A stretch of 64,000 nucleotides of DNA, taken from the NCBI RefSeq assembly GCF_015550425.1, contig NZ_JADNAT010000002.1, forward strand, positions 186,001 through 250,000. Direction: 5' to 3'. The translations under genes and the position numbers were made by a program. Origin of the DNA: Clostridium sp. 1001275B_160808_H3. Its GTDB lineage: Bacteria > Bacillota > Clostridia > Clostridiales > Clostridiaceae. The notes beneath the pieces are model-generated. The model was given only the letters and a program-made list of their open reading frames with translations, was not told where the DNA came from and did not search any database. Below, in pieces: positions 33,785 to 41,600 of the stretch. Numbering within the stretch: position 1 is the stretch's first letter; each line of letters starts with the position of its first letter.

Positions 33785-34360
33785 TATTTTAAAATCATCT
33801 ATTTTTTTACCTTTAGATGTTATTGCACTTACCTTAATGTATTCTTTATCTATATCTATAAGTAAAAAATGATATACAGCAATTGGGGGAACAACAACAC
33901 CGGATTTGCTTTTATACTTATCACGAAGCTTTTCACCGCCACCACCTGTAATTACTTGATAAATGTACTCTCTTTTTGAAGAAGAATTTATCATCCTTCT
34001 TGAATAGTTATGCTCATGGCCACAAAAAATTATATCAATATTACATTTCTCTACTATATTTAAAAAGTTATCTCTGTCAGTAGGATACAAATCAAGGCAA
34101 TGACCTAGATGAGCACCAGTTGGAAATGCTGGAGAATGAACAAAAAGAAGTTTGTTTTTATAACAGTCATATGAAATTTTCTCTAACCAATCAAGCTGAG
34201 CTTGGCTAATTTTATGAATTTCTCCATAATGAAATGAATTAAGTACTATAAGCCTAGTATCCTCAAAGTCTACGTAATAAACTGTTTTATTGTAACCATC
34301 AAGAGTAGTATCAGTAGGAATTGAATTATCATAAAACTCACCAAAAACTATAAATCTCAT
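33773..34360 (-). CDS. Truncated calcineurin-like metallophosphoesterase
   Basis: 195 residues covering only the C-terminal two thirds of a purple-acid-phosphatase-like domain. Present: YYVDFEDTRLIVLNSFHYG, LLFVHSPAFPTG and the C-terminal metal motif FCGHEHNYSRR. Missing: the N-terminal DxH and GDxxD motifs. Where GNHE/D should be, there is IVFGEFYDN. A full binuclear metal site cannot form from this chain. AAGGAG lies seven bases before the ATG and the gene follows the kinase-like gene by 26 bp, so it may still be translated. It is either a decaying gene or a non-catalytic domain. Confidence 0.7.
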   Translation of the reverse strand: MRFIVFGEFYDNSIPTDTTLDGYNKTVYYVDFEDTRLIVLNSFHYGEIHKISQAQLDWLEKISYDCYKNKLLFVHSPAFPTGAHLGHCLDLYPTDRDNFLNIVEKCNIDIIFCGHEHNYSRRMINSSSKREYIYQVITGGGGEKLRDKYKSKSGVVVPPIAVYHFLLIDIDKEYIKVSAITSKGKKIDDFKIAIR

Positions 34361-34386
34361 TTTTTTCTCCTTAAAAAATAAATGAT

Positions 34387-34929
34387 TTACTTACAATATT
34401 TTAACCATCTAGCATAAATTTCGGGTCTTTCAGTTTTAACAAAACTTAGAAATTCATCTTTATATCCAAGATCATATAACCCTTTAATGATTAAACTAGG
34501 ATATAAACGTTTTTCCTTCATAGCCTTTGCAGTATCAATAAGTTTAATATCATTTAAAGGTGTTAAAAATATATGAAATAAAGCTGAATCTAATCGTGCA
34601 TATCCTATAGAATACATGGCTTCATAAAGTTCGATAATTTTATTTGATATATCTAGAGTGAGACAATGTGATGACAAATATTTATCTAATTCAATCCCAT
34701 CTATATATTCTCTTATAATATGTTTATCACCATATGAATAAATCTTAGGAAAATGTGAATTTGTTTGAGCCATAAGTAAAGTGTGGATTTCATCCTTACA
34801 AGATTGTTTCTTTTTAAATATTTTAATACATTTTTTTGAATCTATTTTATATACTTTTCCTTGAGTTCCACTACCAAGTAATTGTAATTCATCTATATTT
34901 ATTCCATCGTACAATTTAATTTTAATCAC
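34387..34929 (-). CDS. Small protein-kinase-like protein
   Basis: 180 residues. The kinase N-lobe is recognisable: glycine loop LGSGTQGKVYKID, ATP lysine in KCIKIFKKK and hinge IIREYIDGIELDKYL. The C-lobe is short and degenerate. HRD is replaced by around YARLDSALFHIFLTPLNDIK, and DFG by LIDTAKAMK, as in RIO- or Bud32-like lipopolysaccharide and antibiotic kinases. Activity is uncertain. The start shown is GTG, lying inside AGGTG, so a TTG five codons on (34914) could be used. It is upstream of the truncated phosphoesterase on the same strand, giving a kinase/phosphatase-like pair. Confidence 0.7.
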   Translation of the reverse strand: MIKIKLYDGINIDELQLLGSGTQGKVYKIDSKKCIKIFKKKQSCKDEIHTLLMAQTNSHFPKIYSYGDKHIIREYIDGIELDKYLSSHCLTLDISNKIIELYEAMYSIGYARLDSALFHIFLTPLNDIKLIDTAKAMKEKRLYPSLIIKGLYDLGYKDEFLSFVKTERPEIYARWLKYCK

Positions 34930-34999
34930 CTAATTAAAAAAGTAATAACAATATTAATATATGAAAAATAATAAATTTGACTTACTTTATTTTAGTTTT

Positions 35000-35809
35000 C
35001 TATAATTCGATTTCCTCAGCATTTATTTTAAAATTTGCATCTTTATAGGACTTTTTAATATATGATGCAGATCCAATAAATGTTAAAAGATAACCAATGA
35101 GTAAATTTTTCATAAACTCACTTCTAATTGAAGGTTCTAATAAGAAATCTGGAACAGATCTTAATGCATCAAAGAATGTTATTTCATAATAGCTTTTAAA
35201 TTCTGAGTAAATATCTATAGCTAATGAAATATGATTAGCTAAATAAACCATAATTATAGTGATTATAGAAGTAATAATAACTCCTGTTATATTAAGTTTT
35301 CCACCTAGCAATTGATATCCTTTAATACAACATATAGCAATAGCTAGTCCAGCAATTGCTGCTATATAATTCATTTGGTATATTAATATCCAAACTAAAG
35401 ATCCAAGTAGGGCACCTATAAATCCACCTACTATTCCACCAACTATATTGTTTCTTACATTTTGAAGATTATTTTGATTTTCACTGATAGCATTTTTGAT
35501 TTCTAATTGACAATTCTTACAGCAAGGAATAACAGTATTACCTAGTAAAAATGCTGATACTTCCGTATTTTCTCCACAAGAGCTACATCCAGTAATAAAG
35601 TTATTCATAATAGAAAAATCAATAAGTTTATTTAATATAGATAATATAATCTCTGGATCTCTATATTTTTTAGAACCTGGATTATATTGTAGCTGAATAC
35701 TAGAAGGTTTATAAGAAGCATAATTAAGTTTTTTATATTCTTTTGTTAAATCATTAAGAAAAGAGTTAATTTTATCTCCCTCAAATTCATTATTAAGTAC
35801 TCCTTTCAT
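35000..35809 (-). CDS. Membrane protein with N-terminal zinc ribbon
   Basis: A 269-residue protein I cannot name. A soluble N-terminus (1-85) precedes a four-Cys zinc-ribbon motif: GCSSCGEN and IPCCKNCQ at about residues 75-105. After this come four to five membrane helices (GGIVGGFIGALLGSLVWILI, YIAAIAGLAIAICC and ITGVIITSIITIIMVYLANH), and then a last helix near LIGYLLTFIGSASYI. No good ribosome site precedes the ATG at 35809; AAAGGAG lies three bases inside. The true start is therefore uncertain. It is divergent from the acetyltransferase gene. Confidence 0.6.
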   Translation of the reverse strand: MKGVLNNEFEGDKINSFLNDLTKEYKKLNYASYKPSSIQLQYNPGSKKYRDPEIILSILNKLIDFSIMNNFITGCSSCGENTEVSAFLLGNTVIPCCKNCQLEIKNAISENQNNLQNVRNNIVGGIVGGFIGALLGSLVWILIYQMNYIAAIAGLAIAICCIKGYQLLGGKLNITGVIITSIITIIMVYLANHISLAIDIYSEFKSYYEITFFDALRSVPDFLLEPSIRSEFMKNLLIGYLLTFIGSASYIKKSYKDANFKINAEEIEL

Positions 35810-35968
35810 TTTATATTCTTAAATTATTCATCATTATACCAATAATTGGGTCGATTATAAAATAATAAGTATAATTCTATAATAATTCATATTTACCATA
35901 TAAAATCAATATTATATAATTTATGTAATACTAAGCAAAGAAGTGAATATTTAAAAGGAGGTTTTTTT

Positions 35969-36598
35969 ATGTCTAAAAATTTAGGACCTAATCCAAATGA
36001 TATATATCCAAATGAAAATATTAAAACTGTATGTTTTATAAAAAACACTATAAAAAATCCTAATATTGAAGTTGGAGATTATTCGTATTTCTCAGGAGAA
36101 GACTTTGAAAAGCATGTAACTCATCATTATGAGTTTATTGGTGATAAGTTAGTTATAGGGAAATTTTGTGCTATTGCAAGTGGGGTAGAATTTATTATGA
36201 ATGGTGCAAATCATAGAATGAATAGTGTAACTACTTATCCATTTAATATTATGGGGAATGGATGGGAAAAATCAACTCCTGCAATAGAAGATTTACCTTA
36301 TAAGGGGGATACTATAGTAGGAAATGATGTCTGGATAGGAGAAAATGTAACTATAATGCCAGGTGTCAAAATTGGAGATGGGGCTATTATAGCAGCTAAT
36401 TCAGTTGTTGCAAAAAATGTTGACTCATATAGTATTGTAGGAGGAAATCCTGCTACATTTATAAAGAAAAGATTTGATGATGAGTTAATAGAATATCTTT
36501 TAGAATTAAAGTGGTGGAACTGGTCTAAAGAAAAGATATTTGAGAATCTGGAAGTATTATGTAGTTCTGATTTAAATAGGATAAGAAGTATAGAATAA
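35969..36598 (+). CDS. Vat/CatB-type xenobiotic O-acetyltransferase
   Basis: A 209-residue left-handed beta-helix (hexapeptide repeat) acetyltransferase of the streptogramin A/type-B chloramphenicol acetyltransferase group. Seen: the signature IGKFCAIASGVEFIMNGANH with the catalytic His in NHRMN, the hexapeptide ladder GNDVWIGENVTIMPGVKIGD and AIIAANSVVAKNV, and the C-terminal WWNWSKEKI. Length and ends match Vat proteins. Known members acetylate antibiotics, but many clostridial chromosomal copies have no demonstrated resistance role. AAAGGAGG precedes the ATG. It is a single gene. Confidence 0.88.
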   Translation: MSKNLGPNPNDIYPNENIKTVCFIKNTIKNPNIEVGDYSYFSGEDFEKHVTHHYEFIGDKLVIGKFCAIASGVEFIMNGANHRMNSVTTYPFNIMGNGWEKSTPAIEDLPYKGDTIVGNDVWIGENVTIMPGVKIGDGAIIAANSVVAKNVDSYSIVGGNPATFIKKRFDDELIEYLLELKWWNWSKEKIFENLEVLCSSDLNRIRSIE

Positions 36599-36786
36599 AG
36601 AATATAAAAAGTGGTATTAGAAAATTTGGATATACAATAGTATTATCTAGATAAACTTTGTTTCTAATAATATTAAATAAAATAATGTATAAGCTATAGT
36701 TAAATATTAATTGTTAAGAGTTATAGAATATATACTAATATATTTTAACATACTATATCTGTATCAATTTTGAAAGGAGATATAGT

Positions 36787-36990
36787 ATGGAAAGATTACA
36801 TTGCAAGATTAATGGAATAGCTAATGAAAATATGAAAACGCAACTAAAAAATTCATTAGAAAAAGTTGAAGGTGTTAATCAAGTTTGTGTTGATATGGCA
36901 AGAGGTTCTGTTGAAGTTATGTACAATAAACCAGCTACACAACAAGGAATAAGAGCTTGTATAGAAAATACAGGACATACAATTGAATAA
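36787..36990 (+). CDS. HMA-fold small protein lacking the CXXC metal site
   Basis: A 67-residue protein with the beta-alpha-beta-beta-alpha-beta pattern of copper-chaperone heavy-metal-associated domains: LHCKINGIANENMKTQLKN, VEGVNQVCVDMARGSVEVMY and IRACIENTGHTIE. In metal-binding HMA domains MxCxxC would occupy the first loop. Here it reads INGIANEN, so copper binding by the canonical site is ruled out. Single cysteines at about 6, 37 and 58 remain. AAAGGAG precedes the ATG. A terminator shared with the LysR gene follows. No P-type ATPase or CsoR is nearby. Confidence 0.75.
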   Translation: MERLHCKINGIANENMKTQLKNSLEKVEGVNQVCVDMARGSVEVMYNKPATQQGIRACIENTGHTIE

Positions 36991-36999
36991 TTAGTAAGA

Positions 37000-37040
37000 A
37001 AAGTAGTCTATAATTAATGAAAGCATAGACTACTTTATTT
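37000..37040. terminator. bidirectional terminator
   Basis: A 12-bp perfect stem AAAGTAGTCTAT (37000-37011) / ATAGACTACTTT (37025-37036) between the convergent HMA-like and LysR genes. Confidence 0.82.
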
Positions 37041-37055
37041 TAATATTTATATGAA

Positions 37056-37931
37056 TTAAATAGATGAAATAACAAATTCTTTAAATATTTTTGCTATAGG
37101 GGACATATAAGCATCTTTAAGCCATCCCATATAAATAGTTTTATCTTTAATTTTTTCTTTTATCTTCAAGATAGAAACAGAATTTGTGTTGATAATTGGT
37201 GTGTTTGGAACTATTGATATTCCAGCGCCTGCCGCAACTAAACCTTCTAGCATACTTGCTTCACTAGGTCTTATTGATATTTTAGGAATATAACCTAAGA
37301 ATTCAGAGTATGAAATCATCTTATCTTTACTATCTATGCAAAAAGCAACAAAGGATTCATTTTCTAATTCTTTTAAAGATACTTCGGATCTATTTGAAAG
37401 ATAATGATTTTTAGGAACTATTAAAACATATTCTTCACTTCTTATAGCAATTGATTCAATTTCAGAAGGTATATTAGAATGTTCAATACATTCATAAAAT
37501 CCTAAATCTATTTTTCCAGATTTTAAATCACCTATTATATTTTTTACTGATTCATAATTAAATTGAAATTTAGTATTTGGATTTTTATTTAAGAAATCGC
37601 TTATTATAAAAGGCATAAAATATGTTCCTATACTAGATGTAGAAGATATAGAAATACTACCAGTATTAGGATTTATTATTTCTTGTAACTCTTTTATACC
37701 TTTGTTTATCTCAACTAGTGCAGCATTTGTATGAATCAAAAACATTTTTCCAAACCTTGTTAATTTAATATTACGACCACTTTTTTCAAATAGAGGAACT
37801 TCTAATTCTTCTTCAAGTTTTGAAATTGCCTTACTCAAAGCAGGCTGGCTTACTGATAATAAATTAGATGCAGTTGTAAAATTTTCAGTTTCAGCTATTG
37901 TTTTAAAGTATTCTAATTGTTGTAAGTTCAT
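37056..37931 (-). CDS. LysR-family transcriptional regulator
   Basis: A 291-residue LTTR. The winged helix N-terminus is MNLQQLEYFKTIAETENFTT, then ASNLLSVSQPALSKAISKLE and EELEVPLFEKSGRNIKLT. The effector-binding domain begins about residue 90 (GSISISSTSSIGTYFMPFII). This is the CysL/GltR-like branch. It is divergent from the ferredoxin-nitroreductase gene across a 320-bp gap containing a palindrome, so it probably controls that gene and itself. The effector is unknown. AAGGAGAATAAA precedes the ATG. Confidence 0.92.
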   Translation of the reverse strand: MNLQQLEYFKTIAETENFTTASNLLSVSQPALSKAISKLEEELEVPLFEKSGRNIKLTRFGKMFLIHTNAALVEINKGIKELQEIINPNTGSISISSTSSIGTYFMPFIISDFLNKNPNTKFQFNYESVKNIIGDLKSGKIDLGFYECIEHSNIPSEIESIAIRSEEYVLIVPKNHYLSNRSEVSLKELENESFVAFCIDSKDKMISYSEFLGYIPKISIRPSEASMLEGLVAAGAGISIVPNTPIINTNSVSILKIKEKIKDKTIYMGWLKDAYMSPIAKIFKEFVISSI

Positions 37932-37970
37932 TTTATTCTCCTTAAGATAAAGTATATGATTATATTTATA

Positions 37971-37984
37971 AGATTAGTTAATCT
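37971..37984. promoter_or_regulatory. palindrome in the LysR/nitroreductase divergent region
   Basis: The dyad AGATTA-GT-TAATCT lies 40-53 bp upstream of the LysR start codon. Position and symmetry suit an autoregulatory LysR site. The rest of the 320-bp gap is AT-rich. A TATAAT-like -10 for the nitroreductase gene lies near 38156. Confidence 0.4.
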
Positions 37985-38252
37985 AATTTAAATTTACAAG
38001 GCAGTTTAAAAACTTATTAGCTAATGGAATTATAAAAGAAAATTAATGTAGCAAAAGTATAGTACTTTTTAAGGTTATAGTAATCATATAAAAATTATAA
38101 CTATTAGTTATAGTTTTATGAAAATTATCAATTAGACATATGTTATTTTATAATGATATAATCACAATATAAAATTTTGGATTTAATTTAATATGATAAA
38201 TAATTATAAAATTTATTTATAGTTATGTCAAAAGAAAATGGGGGAATATATT

Positions 38253-39077
38253 ATGATGAAAGTAGATAAAGAAAAATGTATTGGATGTAGTTTATGTATT
38301 AATGATTGTATAGTAAGAGGAGATATAAATCTAGTTGATGGGAAAGCTAATATAAATAATATTACGTGTTTTAAATGCGGTCATTGCATAGCAGTCTGTC
38401 CTAAAAATGCAGTGTCAACAGATGAATACAATATGGATGAAGTAAAAGACTATAATAAAGAAGAATTTGAATTAAATGAGGATAATTTACTTAACTTTAT
38501 TAAATTTAGAAGAAGTGTAAGAAATTTTAAAAATAAAGATGTAGAAACTGAAAAACTATTAAAAATTATAGAAGCAGGTAGATTTACTCAAACAGGAAGC
38601 AATAGTCAAGGTGTATCTTATATAGTTATAAAAGATGGAATTGATAAATTAAGAGAAATGGCTTTAGAAAGTTTAAATCAAATGGGGAAAGGGATACTTA
38701 ATAATTTAACAGAAGAGACTATGAAGCTTAAAAATTATGCAGAGATGTGGGTACAAATGTATGAAGATTGTAAAGTAGATCCGAAAAAAGGTGATAGATT
38801 ATTCTTTAATGCCCCAGCATTAATACTTGTAGTATCTAATTCACAAGTAGATGGAGCACTTGCATCTTCAAACATGGAGCTTATGACTAATGCATTAGGA
38901 CTTGGAACATTCTTTAGTGGTTTCTTTATTAGAGCAGCACAAGGAAATAAAAAGATAATGGATTATTTAGGTTTAGATGAAAGTAAACAAATTGTAACTT
39001 GTATGGTTATTGGATATCCTAATATAAAGTATTTAAGAACTACCCCAAGGAAAAATGCAGAAATAATTTGGAGATAA
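38253..39077 (+). CDS. Ferredoxin-nitroreductase fusion
   Basis: 274 residues. The N-terminal 2[4Fe-4S] ferredoxin domain has CIGCSLCINDC and CFKCGHCIAVCP, eight cysteines in all. From about residue 80 an FMN-dependent nitroreductase domain follows: FIKFRRSVRNFKNKDVETEK, EAGRFTQTGSNSQGVSYIVI, FFNAPALILVVSN and the GLGTFFSGFF helix. Family members are common in strict anaerobes and pass electrons from the clusters to FMN. The natural acceptor is unknown. The frame opens at 38238, but that ATG lies inside the GGGGG ribosome site, so the ATG at 38253 is used. It is divergent from LysR and upstream of a FrnE-like gene. Confidence 0.9.
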   Translation: MMKVDKEKCIGCSLCINDCIVRGDINLVDGKANINNITCFKCGHCIAVCPKNAVSTDEYNMDEVKDYNKEEFELNEDNLLNFIKFRRSVRNFKNKDVETEKLLKIIEAGRFTQTGSNSQGVSYIVIKDGIDKLREMALESLNQMGKGILNNLTEETMKLKNYAEMWVQMYEDCKVDPKKGDRLFFNAPALILVVSNSQVDGALASSNMELMTNALGLGTFFSGFFIRAAQGNKKIMDYLGLDESKQIVTCMVIGYPNIKYLRTTPRKNAEIIWR

Positions 39078-39131
39078 TTAAAAATATACAAATAATCAAT
39101 TAAAATATCTATACAGTAAGGAGGAAGAGAA

Positions 39132-39779
39132 GTGAAAGTTGAAATTTGGTCAGATATATTTTGTCCATTTTGTTATATAGGAAAACGCAAATTTGAAGCA
39201 GCTTTAGAAAACTTTGAGAAAAAGGAAGATGTAGAAGTTATATATCGTAGTTTTGAATTAAATCCTGGTGCAGAAAAGCACAATGATAAGAACATACATG
39301 AACTTATTGCTAGTAAGTATGGGATTACTTATGAAGAGGCTAAGTTAAATAATGATAATATAGTAAGACAAGCAAAAGAATTAGGATTAGAATATAATTT
39401 TGATACTTTAATACCGACAAACTCTTTTGATGCTCATAGAATGATTCATTTTGCAAAAGAATATGGTAAGATGGAGGAAATGACAGAAGCTTTATTTAAA
39501 GCATATTTTACAGATTCTAAAAACGTAAGTGATTTTAATACATTGGCTGAAATAGCAGAGAGTGTTGGATTAAATAAAGAAGAAGCAATAAATGTATTAA
39601 ATAGTAATAAATATAGTGATTTAGTAAGAGGCGATGAAGAACTGGCAGGGCGTTATGGAATAAATGCAGTACCATTCTTTATATTCAATGAAAAGTTTAC
39701 AGTATCAGGAGCTCAACCAACAGAAATATTTTTACGAGCTCTAAACAAAGTTGCTGAAGAGGAAAATTCTTTAACTTAA
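39132..39779 (+). CDS. DsbA-family FrnE-like oxidoreductase
   Basis: A 215-residue cytoplasmic thioredoxin-fold protein of the FrnE/2-hydroxychromene-2-carboxylate isomerase group. It starts MKVEIWSDIFCPFCYIGKRK with the CPFC redox site at residues 11-14. Further family marks are FELNPGAEKH, TNSFDAHRMIHFAKEYGK and the cis-Pro loop GINAVPFFIFNEKFTVSGAQ. It has no signal peptide. The start codon is GTG, with AAGGAGGAAGAG before it. It lies 54 bp behind the nitroreductase and may share its transcript, suggesting a thiol/redox stress unit. A terminator follows. Confidence 0.92.
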   Translation: MKVEIWSDIFCPFCYIGKRKFEAALENFEKKEDVEVIYRSFELNPGAEKHNDKNIHELIASKYGITYEEAKLNNDNIVRQAKELGLEYNFDTLIPTNSFDAHRMIHFAKEYGKMEEMTEALFKAYFTDSKNVSDFNTLAEIAESVGLNKEEAINVLNSNKYSDLVRGDEELAGRYGINAVPFFIFNEKFTVSGAQPTEIFLRALNKVAEEENSLT

Positions 39780-39849
39780 TAAAAGCTTACAAATTACATT
39801 ATGACAATCAAAGAGATGTATAAAAATAAATTCTAGTGCAGTTGATACA

Positions 39850-39884
39850 AAGGAAGCTCGAAATAAATTAGAGCTTCCTTTTTT
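39850..39884 (+). terminator. Rho-independent terminator
   Basis: A perfect 10-bp stem AAGGAAGCTC (39850-39859) / GAGCTTCCTT (39871-39880) followed by TTTT. It ends the FrnE gene. Confidence 0.88.
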
Positions 39885-40034
39885 ACAAATAATATTAAAA
39901 ATATTTAGTTTTATGCATATGTAAATAATAGATAAAAAATTATATTTAAAAATTACTTTAAGTAAATAAAATAAATAACTTAAAGGATATAACGTTTTGT
40001 GATACCATTTAGAAAAAATTAATATATAAGCATA

Positions 40035-40063
40035 AAGGGGGTCGCGTTTCGCGACCCCTTTTG
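40035..40063 (+). terminator. orphan GC-rich hairpin, terminator-like
   Basis: GGGGTCGCG (40038-40046), loop TTT, CGCGACCCC (40050-40058), then TTTT: a perfect 9-bp stem of almost pure G/C in very AT-rich DNA. It is 150 bp past the FrnE terminator and no ORF precedes it. It could end an unannotated small RNA lying in 39885-40034, a stretch with no other feature I can support. Confidence 0.6.
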
Positions 40064-40236
40064 TAAAAATAAGAGATTAACTTTTTCAAGGTAATAAAGC
40101 TTACTTAAAATTGAATAAATTTCACATTAAATATATTTCTGATACTACGTCTTTTACTTTCGCAATAAATTAAGTAATTTTCAAACTTATTTGGAATAAA
40201 CATTATAATAGATATTTATTAAATGGAGAGTTTTTA

Positions 40237-41211
40237 ATGGTAATTTATATTAGAAAGATAAAAGGTTGTTTATTACTATGTTTATTAGCTTTATTTTGTA
40301 TTGGACTTATATTTTATAAATACATAGCACTAAATAATAGAAAAGATTTTATTGCAGGAGCATTTGTTATAAATGAAGAATTAGAAGAACAACATGAAAA
40401 AGAAGTAATGACAACAATAAATAATGAAAAATATTTTAGACCATCAAAGCTTCCAGTGTTGAACAATAATAAAGAGGCTATTGAACTTATGGATGATTTT
40501 TATGATAAAGAAGTAAAAGATATATCAATAACAAGCAAGTATATAAGGAGCCCAGAAGATACTATTTTAAATTATTTTTCTCTTTTAAGGGAAGCAGCTA
40601 ATCCTGTGGATAATAAATACCTAGGGTGTGGTTCTATAGGTAATGGTGATAGACCTTATCCAATAGCATATAATTTTTTTGATGATGAATATAAGAAAAA
40701 GGTAAGTTTCAATGCTTATAAGGATTCATTTTCTAACATATTTCATATAAGTTTACTTAAGTATAAGGAAGTTCCAAGTGATAACGAAAATTTAAAGTAT
40801 TTTTATGAAATCGAAGCTATACAAGCATTAGAAAATAATATTGCAAGCTTTACTTATTATTATGGATTTATAGAAATGCGCAAAATAGGAAATGAATATA
40901 AAATATCAGATATTAATATAACACCTGAAAATTATCTTTGTGCCCCATATCATGGATGGGTATATGATGCAACCTCGAAAGTTGAAATAGAATATGGGAA
41001 CTGGTGCAAGCTTATTAAAAAGATGGGGAAAACAGAAGTTGATGGATATGTTAAAAATATATATTTCCTGGGAAATGACAATAAAAACTATAAAATACAA
41101 TTTTATACCCTAACTAATGATTATGATATTGAAGTAGCTCAATATGTTCAAAATAGCAATGGAAGATGGGAAAATATAAAATTAAATCCTAATGATTGCT
41201 TGAAAAAATAG
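40237..41211 (+). CDS. Membrane-anchored or exported hypothetical protein
   Basis: I do not recognise this 324-residue protein. A single N-terminal membrane segment (IKGCLLLCLLALFCIGLIFY, residues 8-27) is followed by an extracytoplasmic domain with charged linker and aromatic C-terminal half. Ten or so cysteines and residues such as YLGCGSIGNGDRPYPIAYNF and NYLCAPYHGWVYDATSK occur. The pattern KYFYEIEA-Q--E--IASFTY resembles NTF2-like DUF4829-type domains, but weakly. A GGAGAG box precedes the ATG. It is monocistronic and ends before the bgl promoter. Confidence 0.6.
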   Translation: MVIYIRKIKGCLLLCLLALFCIGLIFYKYIALNNRKDFIAGAFVINEELEEQHEKEVMTTINNEKYFRPSKLPVLNNNKEAIELMDDFYDKEVKDISITSKYIRSPEDTILNYFSLLREAANPVDNKYLGCGSIGNGDRPYPIAYNFFDDEYKKKVSFNAYKDSFSNIFHISLLKYKEVPSDNENLKYFYEIEAIQALENNIASFTYYYGFIEMRKIGNEYKISDINITPENYLCAPYHGWVYDATSKVEIEYGNWCKLIKKMGKTEVDGYVKNIYFLGNDNKNYKIQFYTLTNDYDIEVAQYVQNSNGRWENIKLNPNDCLKK

Positions 41212-41340
41212 TGACTGTCATCCCTAGAATGTTATAAGCAATCTTAGTTAGTAGAATAATATTAGTAATTCTTATAAATTGATATTAAAAAAAACTCGGA
41301 ATATGTAATATTTTTGTAGTAATTTAATATGTAAAATGTG

Positions 41341-41369
41341 TTGACAATGTTTACACATTGTATTAGAAT
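41341..41369 (+). promoter_or_regulatory. beta-glucoside operon promoter with a palindromic operator
   Basis: TTGACA (41341-41346), a 17-base spacer, then TAGAAT (41364-41369). The spacer region holds the perfect dyad ACAATGT-TTAC-ACATTGT (41344-41361), which overlaps the -35 end and nearly fills the gap. A repressor bound here would block polymerase. RAT1 begins 30 bp downstream, as expected for the transcript start. Confidence 0.7.
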
Positions 41370-41398
41370 ATAACCATATTAAATACGGATCCATTTAC

Positions 41399-41426
41399 GG
41401 ATTGTTACTGGAAAGCAGGCAAAACC
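41399..41426 (+). promoter_or_regulatory. RAT1, LicT-type ribonucleic antiterminator
   Basis: It begins GGATTGTTACTG and ends GCAGGCAAAACC, joined by GAAA: the BglG/LicT/SacY consensus. It overlaps the left arm of the terminator at 41422-41499, so bound LicT would prevent termination before its own gene. Confidence 0.92.
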
Positions 41427-41500
41427 TAAATTGATACCAAATTTGTTATAGTGGAGAAACTATAACCATTTGATATTGATTTGGGTTTTTTTATACGAAA
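41422..41500 (+). terminator. RAT1-controlled terminator in the licT leader
   Basis: AACCTAAATTGATACCAAAT (from 41423) pairs imperfectly with ATTTGATATTGATTTGGGTT (from about 41472). An inner stem is GTTATAG/CTATAAC. It is followed by TTTTTTT. Confidence 0.85.
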
Positions 41501-41600
41501 ATAGAATAAATCTTATTAATAAGCTAAATATATAATGAGATTATTTTTTATAGAAGATAAATATTTCTAATAAAAAATTAAGATGAAGGAGATTAGAGAT

